Below, in pieces: positions 1 to 6,396 of a stretch of DNA of 12,793 nucleotides. The position numbers were made by a program, and so were the translations under genes. The first letter of the stretch is position 1, and each line of letters starts with the position of its first letter. Below the pieces are notes generated by a model. The model ran no database searches. It was not told the origin of the DNA and worked only from the letters and a program-made list of their open reading frames with translations. This stretch comes from an uncultured Oscillibacter sp. Lineage in GTDB: Bacteria; Bacillota; Clostridia; Oscillospirales; Oscillospiraceae. The stretch lies in contig CAJOQY010000068.1 of the NCBI GenBank assembly GCA_905236835.1, forward strand, positions 1-12,793, in the 5' to 3' direction.

Positions 1-149
1 AAGCCAGCGGCGGCACTCTCGGAACAACGGAAAAGGCGATTTTAGTTGTATTCCAGAAAGACGCGGGCGGGAAATATGTCCTGTCACAGATTGCTTTCAG
101 ACCGAAATCTTACACAGGCACGGAAATCGGCGTATCCACAAAAACTTAA
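1..149 (+). CDS. C-terminal end of an unrecognised protein (5' end outside window)
   Basis: An open frame enters from the left edge (first full codon at base 3) and ends at TAA 147-149, giving the last 48 residues. The segment is rich in Gly, Thr and Lys, with alternating hydrophobic residues (AILVVFQKD, KYVLSQIAF) that suggest beta strands and a soluble or exported domain. No motif was recognised and no function is offered. Codon use resembles the rest of the window, which supports real coding. It is followed by hairpins that may end its transcript. Confidence 0.55.
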   Translation, partial: ASGGTLGTTEKAILVVFQKDAGGKYVLSQIAFRPKSYTGTEIGVSTKT

Positions 150-231
150 TGTTGGCGTTCCCGGGCGGGATTGGGAAACTCGTCCGTGACGCGCCGGATT
201 GAGCGCGCGTAATATCCGGCTGATAGATAAA

Positions 232-301
232 CAGGAACGCGGACCCCGTTGGAGTTTTCTCCTTTCGATGTTGCGGGGGCCGCGTTCCTGCGCGTTTGTT
301 T
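232..301 (+). terminator. Long hairpin, possible terminator of the left-edge gene
   Basis: Bases 232-248 pair with 274-290 over 16 of 17 positions, with one A·G mismatch (243/279). The 25-base loop contains its own small stem (GGAG 251-254 with CTCC 259-262). The downstream T tract is weak (TTTGTTT, 295-301) and sits inside a small CGCG/CGCG stem. The position, about 80 bases after a stop codon, fits a transcript end. The length and loop are unusual for a simple intrinsic terminator, so a repeat element or structured RNA is also possible. Confidence 0.45.
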
Positions 302-409
302 CGCGCGATGTTCACAGTTTCGTCAAAATGTTTAAAATTTGATTATATATTTAGTCAATATCACGGTTTTGATTTGTCCGGTTCCGGTGAAAATATGTGT
401 TTTTGATGA

Positions 410-438
410 TTGACAAATCACGGTTCCATCCATAAAAT
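410..438 (+). promoter_or_regulatory. Sigma-70/SigA promoter for the Mrr-type reader gene
   Basis: TTGACA (410-415) and TAAAAT (433-438) are separated by 17 bases, a near-consensus housekeeping promoter. It lies about 58 bases upstream of the chosen ATG at 496 and faces the gene. Confidence 0.7.
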
Positions 439-495
439 AACGCGTCAAGACAGGATAAATATCAAAATTTGAAACTGGAAAGGCGTGATATTGAC

Positions 496-1233
496 ATGAG
501 TAATATGCAAGCGAATGACGCGTTAAAAAATATAAACAAACCCCTGTGGGCGGTTCACGCGCCGGACGACGCGCCGTTTTTGGATAAAAACATCATCTCT
601 CTCGATTTGGCGGGGCTGGGCGATCTGTCCGGTCTCCCGGCTGATAAGGAAATCTTTAAAGCGCGTTATGATGAAAGCTATCCGGAGCGGAATCCGGTGG
701 AGCGGGCGTCGGGCGCGAATTTGATATACCGTCTGGCGCATGAGTTGAATATTGGCGATTATGTGATATTCCAGCGCGGGCCTGTGATCAATCTCGGCGT
801 AATCGCGGGCGGATATGAGTTTGACGCCGCGTCCGGCTGTCATCAGCGGCGCGTGGAATGGAAAAACGGACTGCCGTCCAACGGCTTTTCAAGAGCCGCC
901 CTGCGGGAAGCCAACGCGTCGCCGTTGGCGTTGTCCCCGGTCAGGCGTTATACCGGCGAATTTTTCGCGGCGTGGAACGTGCCGTATCTGGAAACGCCGG
1001 AAACGTCCGGACAGACGGTCAAACGCGCTCCGGAAATATCTGAACGCGCGGATTTCACGCGCAATCCGGAAATCTTGATTCCCGTGTGGAAGCCCGATAA
1101 TCATACGCGTCCCTGTACGCTGGACGAATTGAATCAGGCGTTTGAGAACGCGCGTGATTTTCCGGAATTTCTGGCGAATATATTGCAAACAATGGGGTAT
1201 CAGGTATCCGCCGCCGCGTGCGCGCCGCGATAA
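496..1233 (+). CDS. Mrr/COG4127-type N-terminal reader domain protein lacking its nuclease domain
   Basis: The 245-residue product resembles the N-terminal part of COG4127 (Mrr-cat superfamily) restriction proteins. It has a W..HAPDD start, a GDLSGLP segment (42-48), a Y.E.YPERNP segment (58-67), helix ANLIYRLAHEL (74-84), the core GDYVIFQRGPVINLGVIAGGYEFD (87-110) and RRVEW (118-122). This is a PUA/EVE-like fold thought to read modified DNA. A linker follows, then DFPEFLANILQTMGYQVS (221-238), which looks like the first helix of an Mrr catalytic domain. The protein ends seven residues later, so the D...ExK core is absent. ATG 496 has GGAAAGG (477-483) upstream; TTG 469, in the same frame, is an alternative start giving 254 residues. 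Its own promoter precedes it. It may be a truncated remnant or a stand-alone reader. The family call is from recalled sequence patterns. Confidence 0.6.
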   Translation: MSNMQANDALKNINKPLWAVHAPDDAPFLDKNIISLDLAGLGDLSGLPADKEIFKARYDESYPERNPVERASGANLIYRLAHELNIGDYVIFQRGPVINLGVIAGGYEFDAASGCHQRRVEWKNGLPSNGFSRAALREANASPLALSPVRRYTGEFFAAWNVPYLETPETSGQTVKRAPEISERADFTRNPEILIPVWKPDNHTRPCTLDELNQAFENARDFPEFLANILQTMGYQVSAAACAPR

Positions 1234-1292
1234 TCGCGCGGATTCGGAAATCAGGGCTGGATTTGAGATAAAAATTAGATTTCACGCCGCGC

Positions 1293-1321
1293 TTGCCAAA
1301 ATGATGATTATATTATAAAAT
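1293..1321 (+). promoter_or_regulatory. Promoter of the nnr operon
   Basis: TTGCCA (1293-1298) and TAAAAT (1316-1321) are spaced by 17 bases, 40 bases before the nnr start. The surrounding DNA is an AT-only tract (about 1307-1340). Confidence 0.6.
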
Positions 1322-1360
1322 ATAAAAAATAATATTATCATCAGGCGGGAGGCGGGAGAT

Positions 1361-2917
1361 ATGAAACTGACGACGGCGGCGCAAATGCGGGAACTGGACC
1401 GTCAGGCGATTGCCCTGCGGGGCATTCCGTCAATAGAATTAATGGAACACGCGGCCCGGCACGTCGCGGAGGCGGCATTGGATACGCTTTCCGCGTGGCC
1501 GGGGCGCGTGGCTGTGTTTTGCGGGAGCGGCAACAACGGCGGAGACGGTATCGGCGCGGCGCGGCGTTTCATCCGGCACGGCGTCCGGGTGCGGGTGTTT
1601 CTCGTAGGCGATATGTCGAAACAGACGCCCGACACGCGGGAAGAATTACGGCGGCTTGCGCGGCATAATGTCACGCCGGAAGTATTCGACGGCAAAAACG
1701 CGGATCAGGCGGCTTTTATAAAATCCGCGCATATTGTCATAGACGCGCTGTTTGGCGTGGGCTTATCGCGCGAAATCGCGCCGGATTCCCCCTACGCCGC
1801 CGCGATTGACTGTATCAATCAATCGCCGGGGAAAGTTATATCCGTTGATATACCCAGCGGCATTGAGGCCGATACGGGGCGGATATTAGGCCGCGCGGTC
1901 CGCGCGGACAGGACCGTGACATTTACAGCCGCGAAAATCGGTCATGCCGTGGGCAAGGGCGCGATTTATTCCGGCGATGTATCTATACATGACATTGGGA
2001 TTCCGGATGATTTAAAAAAATCCATGATCTGTTCGGTTCAGACGGCGGGCGCGTCTTTCGCGCGGGAGGCGATACCCAAACGCAAGACGGACGGACACAA
2101 AGGCGATTTCGGAAAAATTTTGATCATAGGCGGCTCTGTGGGATACACGGGCGCGCCGTATCTGGCGGCGTCCGCCGCGATTCATTCCGGGTGCGGGCTG
2201 GTATTCTTGGGCGTCCCGGAATCAATCTGGCCGACAGAAGCGGCGAAATGCGTCTCGGCCATGCCGTTTCCGCTGCCGGAGGATGTTTATTCCGGGAAAT
2301 TAAATCATAAAGCGCTTGGATTGATTTTAAAGCGTTTGGGAAACTGTGACGCGCTGGCGCTTGGCCCGGGGCTGGGCAAATCGCCGGAAATCACGCGTCT
2401 TGTATGTGAGATATTAAAAATCACGGAAAAGCCGGTTATTTTGGACGCGGACGGCATAAACGCGTTATCCGGGCATATAGATATATTAAACGCCCGCCGG
2501 GACCGCGTGACGATTCTGACGCCGCATGACGGGGAATTCGCCCGAATCACGCGGTTCACGGACGGCGACCGGGTGGGCGCGGCGCGGGATTTCGCCATGA
2601 GACACGGCTGTATATTAGTCTTAAAAGGCCATCGGACGCTGACGGCGTCCCCCAGCGGGACGGTATTGGTCAACACAACGGGCAATTCCGGGCTTGCCAA
2701 GGGCGGGAGCGGCGACGTTCTGACGGGTATTATATCCTCGCTTCTGGCGCAGGGCGCGACGCCGGTACAGGCGGCGGCGGGCGGGGTCTGGCTTCACGGA
2801 CGCGCCGGGGATCTGGCCGCCGATACCATGACGCCTTACGCCATGACCCCGGAGGATATTATTTACCATCTGCCGCGCGTTTTCATGGAAATCCATGATA
2901 TAAATTATATAATATAA
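1361..2917 (+). CDS. nnr: Bifunctional NAD(P)HX epimerase / ADP-dependent NAD(P)HX dehydratase
   Basis: Cytosolic repair enzyme of 518 residues. The N-terminal YjeF_N domain epimerises R- to S-NAD(P)HX, and the C-terminal ribokinase-like domain dehydrates S-NAD(P)HX back to NAD(P)H using ADP. Epimerase marks are GSGNNGGDG (55-63), D128 in IDALFGVG, and VDIPSG (162-167). Dehydratase marks are GHKGDFGK (245-252), GPGLG (335-339), LDADG (361-365), TPHDGE (387-392), LKGHRT (421-426) and GSGDVLTG (449-456) with likely catalytic D452. Both halves appear complete. The ATG has GGGAGG (1347-1352) 8 bases upstream. It heads a probable three-gene operon. In Bacillota, nnr often sits between acpS and a LolA-like lipoprotein gene with alr; here the lipoprotein is present, but acpS and alr are not next to it. 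The last residues (INYII) are encoded by the start of an AT-only tract. Confidence 0.96.
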   Translation: MKLTTAAQMRELDRQAIALRGIPSIELMEHAARHVAEAALDTLSAWPGRVAVFCGSGNNGGDGIGAARRFIRHGVRVRVFLVGDMSKQTPDTREELRRLARHNVTPEVFDGKNADQAAFIKSAHIVIDALFGVGLSREIAPDSPYAAAIDCINQSPGKVISVDIPSGIEADTGRILGRAVRADRTVTFTAAKIGHAVGKGAIYSGDVSIHDIGIPDDLKKSMICSVQTAGASFAREAIPKRKTDGHKGDFGKILIIGGSVGYTGAPYLAASAAIHSGCGLVFLGVPESIWPTEAAKCVSAMPFPLPEDVYSGKLNHKALGLILKRLGNCDALALGPGLGKSPEITRLVCEILKITEKPVILDADGINALSGHIDILNARRDRVTILTPHDGEFARITRFTDGDRVGAARDFAMRHGCILVLKGHRTLTASPSGTVLVNTTGNSGLAKGGSGDVLTGIISSLLAQGATPVQAAAGGVWLHGRAGDLAADTMTPYAMTPEDIIYHLPRVFMEIHDINYII

Positions 2918-2946
2918 ATTATAATAAATTATAATTTATTATAATT
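2917..2946. repeat. Perfect 30-bp AT-only palindrome after nnr
   Basis: Bases 2917-2928 (AATTATAATAAA) are the exact reverse complement of 2935-2946, around a self-complementary TTATAA centre, giving a perfect 30-bp palindrome made only of A and T. It starts at the last base of the nnr stop codon and ends 4 bases before the AGGGGG ribosome site of the next gene. It could form a cruciform or an mRNA hairpin between the two genes. Confidence 0.85.
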
Positions 2947-2964
2947 GTCAAGGGGGCCGGACAG

Positions 2965-3564
2965 TTGCGAAAATCGGGAATCGCGCTAATGATATGTATA
3001 ATAATATTATTCGCGGGCTGCGCGAAATCCGCCGGACCGGGTACGCCGGATGACGCGCGCGAGAATTATCTGAATATGTCCGGCTGTGCGATGAAAGCCG
3101 TTGTGTCATGCGAACAGGACGGAATATTATGGGAATCCGAGTTAAAATGCGAATATATCCCGGACGGCGTATGTAAAATCGAGATTTTATCGCCGGAGAG
3201 CATCGCGGGCATACGGGCCGAATTAGATTCCGGGACGTGGGTTTTGCGTTACGAAGGGGCCGTTTTGAACGCCGGGACGTTAAGCCGGGAAGAAATCAGT
3301 CCGGCGGCGGCGCTGCCGTATCTGATGGACGCGATCCGGAACGGATGGCTGATCGCGGAAAGCGCGGAAAATTTGGACGATATTCCCTGTACGCGCCTGA
3401 CATTCGATCAGGACGGTACGCGGACGGATAAAATTTATTCCACGCTCTGGCTCCGGCGGGACAGCGGAATCCCAATCAGAGGCGAAATCATGGTTGATAA
3501 TATGACTATTTTAACCGTTGATTTTACGGATTTCGCTTTTGACACGCCGGATAATATAATATAA
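2965..3564 (+). CDS. LolA-like (GerS/YdcC-type) lipoprotein
   Basis: A 199-residue predicted lipoprotein. A short basic start (MRK), a hydrophobic stretch and the lipobox LFAGC place the lipidated Cys at residue 19, so the mature protein should be anchored on the outer face of the membrane. The start is TTG, chosen because AGGGGG (2951-2956) lies 8 bases upstream and because it supplies the basic n-region. The mature part alternates polar and hydrophobic residues (KAVVSCEQ, KIEILSPESIAGI, TWVLRYEG, CTRLTFDQ, GEIMVDNMTILTVDF), as expected for the LolA-type half-barrel. Such lipoproteins next to nnr/alr are known as YdcC in Bacillus and GerS in Clostridioides, with roles in sporulation or germination. 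That role here is inference from position and fold, without confirmed homology. The C-terminal DNII is encoded within an AT repeat. Confidence 0.75.
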   Translation: MRKSGIALMICIIILFAGCAKSAGPGTPDDARENYLNMSGCAMKAVVSCEQDGILWESELKCEYIPDGVCKIEILSPESIAGIRAELDSGTWVLRYEGAVLNAGTLSREEISPAAALPYLMDAIRNGWLIAESAENLDDIPCTRLTFDQDGTRTDKIYSTLWLRRDSGIPIRGEIMVDNMTILTVDFTDFAFDTPDNII

Positions 3565-3576
3565 TATAAATATAAT
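3551..3576. repeat. ATAAT tandem tract overlapping the lipoprotein stop codon
   Basis: This 26-base AT-only tract is built from consecutive ATAAT units (three exact copies at 3551-3565, then degenerate). The lipoprotein's final residues and TAA stop fall inside it, and it ends 16 bases before the ribosome binding site of the dCMP deaminase gene. Confidence 0.7.
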
Positions 3577-3608
3577 CGCTTTGATACGCACGAGGAAAGG
3601 ATACAGCC

Positions 3609-4094
3609 ATGGAACGGATCAGCAAAGAAAATTATTATCTGGATATTGCGGAGACGGTTCTGGAACGGGCGACCTGTCTGCGCCGCGTCTATGGCGCGAT
3701 TATCGTGAAAAATGACGAGATTATCTCCACGGGCTATAACGGCGCGCCGCGCGGACGCGCCAACTGTTCAACATTGGGTTACTGTTCCCGCGAAATGTTG
3801 AAAATCCCGCGCGGGGAAAGATATGAATTATGCCGGAGCGTACACGCCGAGGCCAACGCGATTATTTCCGCCAGCCGCCGCGATATGGTCGGCGGCGTGT
3901 TGTATCTGGTTGGCCGCGACGCCCGAACCGGGGAGTTATTGTCCGACGCGACATCATGTTCAATGTGCCGCCGTTTGATTATTAACGCGGGCTTGAATCG
4001 CGTGATTATCCGTAAGACGCCGGATGAATTCACGTCCGTTCCGGTGCGGGCATGGATTGACGAGGATGATTTTTCGATTCCGGAGAAAATATAA
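3609..4094 (+). CDS. dCMP deaminase (cytidine/deoxycytidylate deaminase family)
   Basis: A 161-residue zinc-dependent deaminase predicted to convert dCMP to dUMP, feeding dTMP synthesis in the cytosol. The zinc/catalytic motif HAEANAII gives zinc ligand H79 and proton-shuttle E81; SCSMC supplies ligands C117 and C120. The usual Pro before the first Cys is Ser116 here. GYNGAPRG (42-49) and the segment YCSREMLKIPRGERYELCRSVHAE fit dCMP deaminases of the ComEB type rather than tRNA or free-base deaminases. The ATG follows GAGGAAAGG (3592-3600) by 8 bases. It is third in the nnr operon, 44 bases after the lipoprotein gene, and ends only 6 bases from the convergent VTC gene. No clear terminator separates the two. 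Confidence 0.9.
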   Translation: MERISKENYYLDIAETVLERATCLRRVYGAIIVKNDEIISTGYNGAPRGRANCSTLGYCSREMLKIPRGERYELCRSVHAEANAIISASRRDMVGGVLYLVGRDARTGELLSDATSCSMCRRLIINAGLNRVIIRKTPDEFTSVPVRAWIDEDDFSIPEKI

Positions 4095-4100
4095 AATCTA

Positions 4101-4877
4101 TTACGCGATTAACGCGAAATCACGGCGCGCGGCGGAATTGATATGATGGATATTAATATCATGACGGATCGTTTGTCCGGATTGTTTTAAAATAATATTT
4201 TGATACCACGCGCCGTATTTGGAAAACGAACTGGAAAACGCGCCTGTTTCGCTTAACAATCGGGCGAGCCACAGGGGAGCCGCGCCGGGGATTTTTAATT
4301 CCATTAAGATTTGTTTTTGTTCCGGCGGCAAAATGGGCAGGCCGTGATCCCCGGCGCACAGGTCAAGATGATCATCACGCCAGCGAAGATTCGTATCAAA
4401 TGTAACGCGCAAATCGGGATTATCCAGCCCCTGCCACGCCTCCCGGTCATAGGCGATCATGACTTTCGCCGACGGCTGATAACTGGACATGAAATAATCA
4501 ATCTCGCGGCCAATCTGTCCCAGATTTTCCGGGCGTTCGCCGTGATGAATATACCGCGCCGCCGTGTCGGCGTCTAAAATAATCCGGCGTTTGTATACCA
4601 CGCCTTCATATTTTTTCTTTAATTCGATAAATACTTGATCCTGATCTCCGGGCGTGCCATAAGCGCGCATCCGGAGTTTTTCTTTATATACCGGCTTTTC
4701 CAGCGACGTGCGGATTAAATCATAATCATCCGTGTCGTAATATAAATTGCTGATCGTATAATTACTATATCGGTCGGCCTTGACATAATTTTTCATGCCG
4801 GCTTTGATTTGTTCATATTGTTCCGGCGTGAGCGGATATTTTTTTTCGATGCGTTCAAAACAGCATTGCGCGCCCAT
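4101..4877 (-). CDS. VTC-domain polyphosphate polymerase
   Basis: A 258-residue VTC-domain protein of the triphosphate tunnel metalloenzyme fold, predicted to polymerise polyphosphate from ATP. Marks are FERIEKKYPLT (7-17), LYYDTDDYDLIR (45-56), KEKLRMRAYG (65-74), FIELKKKYEGVVYKRR (83-98), RVTFDTNLRWR (157-167), LMELKIPG (191-198) and FSKYG (218-222). The Lys/Arg residues of these strands would line the tunnel, and the acidic residues (E85, E193) would bind metal. The start at 4877 is chosen because GGAGGAGG (4893-4886 on this strand) lies 8 bases upstream; an ATG 11 codons earlier (4910) has no ribosome site. In many Firmicutes this gene is beside DUF4956 and CotH genes; neither is seen here. 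A Pho-box-like array lies upstream (5055-5091). Confidence 0.88.
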   Translation of the reverse strand: MGAQCCFERIEKKYPLTPEQYEQIKAGMKNYVKADRYSNYTISNLYYDTDDYDLIRTSLEKPVYKEKLRMRAYGTPGDQDQVFIELKKKYEGVVYKRRIILDADTAARYIHHGERPENLGQIGREIDYFMSSYQPSAKVMIAYDREAWQGLDNPDLRVTFDTNLRWRDDHLDLCAGDHGLPILPPEQKQILMELKIPGAAPLWLARLLSETGAFSSSFSKYGAWYQNIILKQSGQTIRHDINIHHINSAARRDFALIA

Positions 4878-4885
4878 CCTGATTT

Positions 4886-4893
4886 CCTCCTCC
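4886..4893 (-). promoter_or_regulatory. Ribosome binding site that fixes the VTC gene start
   Basis: On the minus strand, GGAGGAGG is followed by 8 bases and then the ATG at 4877. It lies inside the open frame that begins at 4910, whose own ATG is preceded only by A/T-rich sequence. The shorter start is therefore preferred. Confidence 0.8.
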
Positions 4894-5033
4894 GCGGCGT
4901 TTTCCGCCATGATTTGATTTTTTATTTTTTTATTTTGCTTTTCTATTCATAAAATTCGAGCCGCGCGGGAAAATTTTTGGGGTCATGGGCAGTGAAATTT
5001 TCTTTCCGGGAATATTTTATAATATTTATCACA

Positions 5034-5047
5034 TTCCGGATCCGGAA
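5034..5047. repeat. 14-bp perfect palindrome TTCCGGATCCGGAA
   Basis: The palindrome stands alone in AT-rich DNA between the divergent VTC and ATPase genes, 8 bases from the TGTCA array. On the minus strand it would lie between a weak TTGTTT and an AT-rich -10-like stretch, so it could be an operator. No family was matched. Confidence 0.5.
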
Positions 5048-5054
5048 ACAAATT

Positions 5055-5091
5055 TTTACAAATACTGACAAAAATATGACAAAATTTGACA
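5055..5091 (-). promoter_or_regulatory. Pho-box-like tandem direct repeats upstream of the polyphosphate polymerase
   Basis: Read on the plus strand, four hexamers TTTACA (5055-5060), CTGACA (5065-5070), ATGACA (5076-5081) and TTGACA (5086-5091) repeat every 10, 11 and 10 bases. On the minus strand, facing the VTC gene, this becomes a run of TGTCA units including TTGTCATATTTTTGTCAG. That closely resembles the direct-repeat Pho box (CTGTCAT repeats in Escherichia, TTAACA-type repeats in Bacillus). Regulation of a polyphosphate gene by a PhoB/PhoP protein would make sense but is inference; AT-rich DNA can give such repeats by chance. Confidence 0.45.
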
Positions 5092-5229
5092 GATTGGAAA
5101 TTCCTCTGTGCAAGTTTAAAGAAAGGCGCTATAATATTTTTATATCACAAATCCGGGCTTTCCGGTACAGAGAAAAAGAGATAAAAAATAAAATATAAAT
5201 AAAGCGACGGGAAACAAGGAGGGGTCTTT

Positions 5230-6381
5230 TTGCTGATTCACCGTATGACCGCTTCTTTCGGGAAACTCAGGGATCACACTCTGGAATTGAAAGACGGTCT
5301 GAATATTATCGAGGCGCCGAATGAATCCGGGAAATCCACATGGTGCGCGTTTTTCATGGCGATGCTGTACGGGGTCAACAGCCGGGAGCGAGACAAAGCG
5401 GGATATATCGCGGCGAAGAATCGTTACGCCCCATGGTCCGGCGTCCCCATGGCCGGACGGCTTGACTGCGGCGCGATGGGACGGGAGATTTCCATTTTTC
5501 GCGGCACGACGCACAGGGATCGGCCTATGTCGGATTTCAGCGCCGTATTTACCGGAAGCCGGGACCCGGTGCCGGATTTGAACAGCCGCAACTGCGGAGA
5601 GATATTACTGGGCGTCACGCGCGAAGTATATGAAAGAAGCGCGTTTATCAAACAATCCGGTTTGCCGATTGGACAGAGCGCGGAACTGGAACGCCGTATC
5701 GCGTCTTTGATCGCGTCCGGCGAGGAGGACACGTCATATGCGGAGGCGTCCGAACGCCTAAAAAAACAGTTAAACCGCCGGAAACTGAACCGCTCCGGGC
5801 AGATTCCGAGATTACAGGATGAATTAAAAACCGCGCGCCGACAGATCAGTCAGGCCGACACGCTGGAAGCGCGTCTGGCCGGGGCGAAAGCGCGTCTGGA
5901 TTCTCTGGAACGCCGGGAAGAGGCTTTAAACGAGGAATTGCGGTCCATGGATCGTTGGGAAGCGGCGAAAAAACGGGAGAATTTCGCCAGCGCGCGGGAT
6001 ACCGCCACGGAAGCGGAGGCATACGCCGCGGGATTGCGCCGTGAAATGGAAAATATTCCAAGTCTGGACGCTATCGCGCGGCTGAGAGGCGCGATTGTCA
6101 ATCTGCGCAACGCGCGCGGACAGGTCGAGCGCGCGGAATCTGACGAGGAAACCGCGCGGCAAAAACTGCATGAGGCTGAGGCCGCCCTGAAAAAATCCGC
6201 TTTTGAGGGGCGTACCCCGTTGGAGGCCGAACGCCTGCCGCTGGATCTGCCGCCTAAGCCGGAAATGCCGCTGATTTTAAAATTCTATCTGGGTCTGTGT
6301 CTGGCCGCGCCGGTCTGGTTTACCATCCGGAGGCCCGACGGCGTGATTTTCACGCTTTATATTATTTTAACGCTTCTGTGA
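5230..6381 (+). CDS. N-terminal half of a YhaN/SbcC-like membrane-anchored ATPase, ending at an in-frame TGA
   Basis: This 383-residue segment begins an SMC/Rad50-like ABC ATPase. Walker A is APNESGKST (29-37), the Q-loop region is FIKQSG (139-144, Q142), long charged helices likely forming a coiled coil run from about 170 to 330, and hydrophobic stretches from about 347 (LILKFYLGLCLAAPVWF and VIFTLYIILTLL) form a membrane hairpin typical of clostridial YhaN-like proteins. Translation stops at TGA 6379-6381 inside the second membrane segment. The same frame continues at once into the missing C-terminal half (6397-7434). The TTG start is supported by AGGAGGGG (5217-5224). No SbcD/YhaO-like nuclease gene lies next to it in the window. 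Walker B is missing from this half, so alone it should not hydrolyse ATP. Confidence 0.8.
   Translation: MLIHRMTASFGKLRDHTLELKDGLNIIEAPNESGKSTWCAFFMAMLYGVNSRERDKAGYIAAKNRYAPWSGVPMAGRLDCGAMGREISIFRGTTHRDRPMSDFSAVFTGSRDPVPDLNSRNCGEILLGVTREVYERSAFIKQSGLPIGQSAELERRIASLIASGEEDTSYAEASERLKKQLNRRKLNRSGQIPRLQDELKTARRQISQADTLEARLAGAKARLDSLERREEALNEELRSMDRWEAAKKRENFASARDTATEAEAYAAGLRREMENIPSLDAIARLRGAIVNLRNARGQVERAESDEETARQKLHEAEAALKKSAFEGRTPLEAERLPLDLPPKPEMPLILKFYLGLCLAAPVWFTIRRPDGVIFTLYIILTLL
6379..6381 (+). other. In-frame TGA splitting the ATPase gene
   Basis: The reading is LTLL-TGA-LGSIW, within a predicted membrane helix. The following base is C, the leakiest context for TGA in bacteria. No selenocysteine insertion hairpin was recognised just downstream. 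Confidence 0.75.
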
Positions 6382-6396
6382 CTTGGTTCCATCTGG

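Larger units (their letters stand above)
150..468. other. Non-coding gap with consecutive hairpins, then an AT-rich promoter region
   Basis: This 319-base stretch has no convincing gene. Its left half is GC-rich and can form a series of hairpins: TTCCC/GGGAA near 158-175, GCCGGAT/ATCCGGC at 193-199 and 214-220, a long stem at 232-290, and CGCG/CGCG at 291-305. Its right half (about 310-468) is AT-rich and holds a promoter at 410-438. The hairpins could be a terminator region of the left gene or a structured RNA; the sequence alone does not decide. Confidence 0.5.
4911..5229. other. Divergent intergenic region with candidate regulatory sites
   Basis: This gap lies between the divergent VTC and ATPase genes and contains no gene. 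It is AT-rich and holds a 14-bp perfect palindrome (5034-5047), a hexamer array resembling Pho boxes (5055-5091), a candidate -10 for the ATPase (TATAAT, 5130-5135) and AGGAGGGG (5217-5224) just before the ATPase start. No tRNA or recognised riboswitch was seen. Confidence 0.6.

Noticed and set aside
889..1188. Minus-strand open frame opposite the reader gene
   Set aside because: It is rich in Arg, has no family motif or ribosome site, and is a shadow of GC-rich coding DNA. Similar minus-strand frames over nnr and the ATPase were dropped for the same reason.
1234..1360. Frameshifted nuclease domain after the Mrr-type reader
   Set aside because: The three forward frames give only short peptides; an SGLDLR-like stretch near 1250 is too short to count as a catalytic remnant.
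5086..5135. TTGACA at 5086 as the -35 of the ATPase promoter
   Set aside because: The nearest TATAAT (5130) is 38 bases away and nothing suitable lies at 16-18 bases. The hexamer fits better as part of the direct-repeat array.
4977..5198. 73-codon open frame in the gap before the ATPase
   Set aside because: It lacks a ribosome site, has low-complexity Ile/Lys/Phe content and overlaps the regulatory repeats, so it is unlikely to be a gene.
6379..6381. Genetic code with TGA read as Trp throughout the genome
   Set aside because: TGA ends the HxlR gene and the binding lipoprotein at natural family ends, and in the latter case it overlaps the next start codon. Trp is written TGG in every gene checked.
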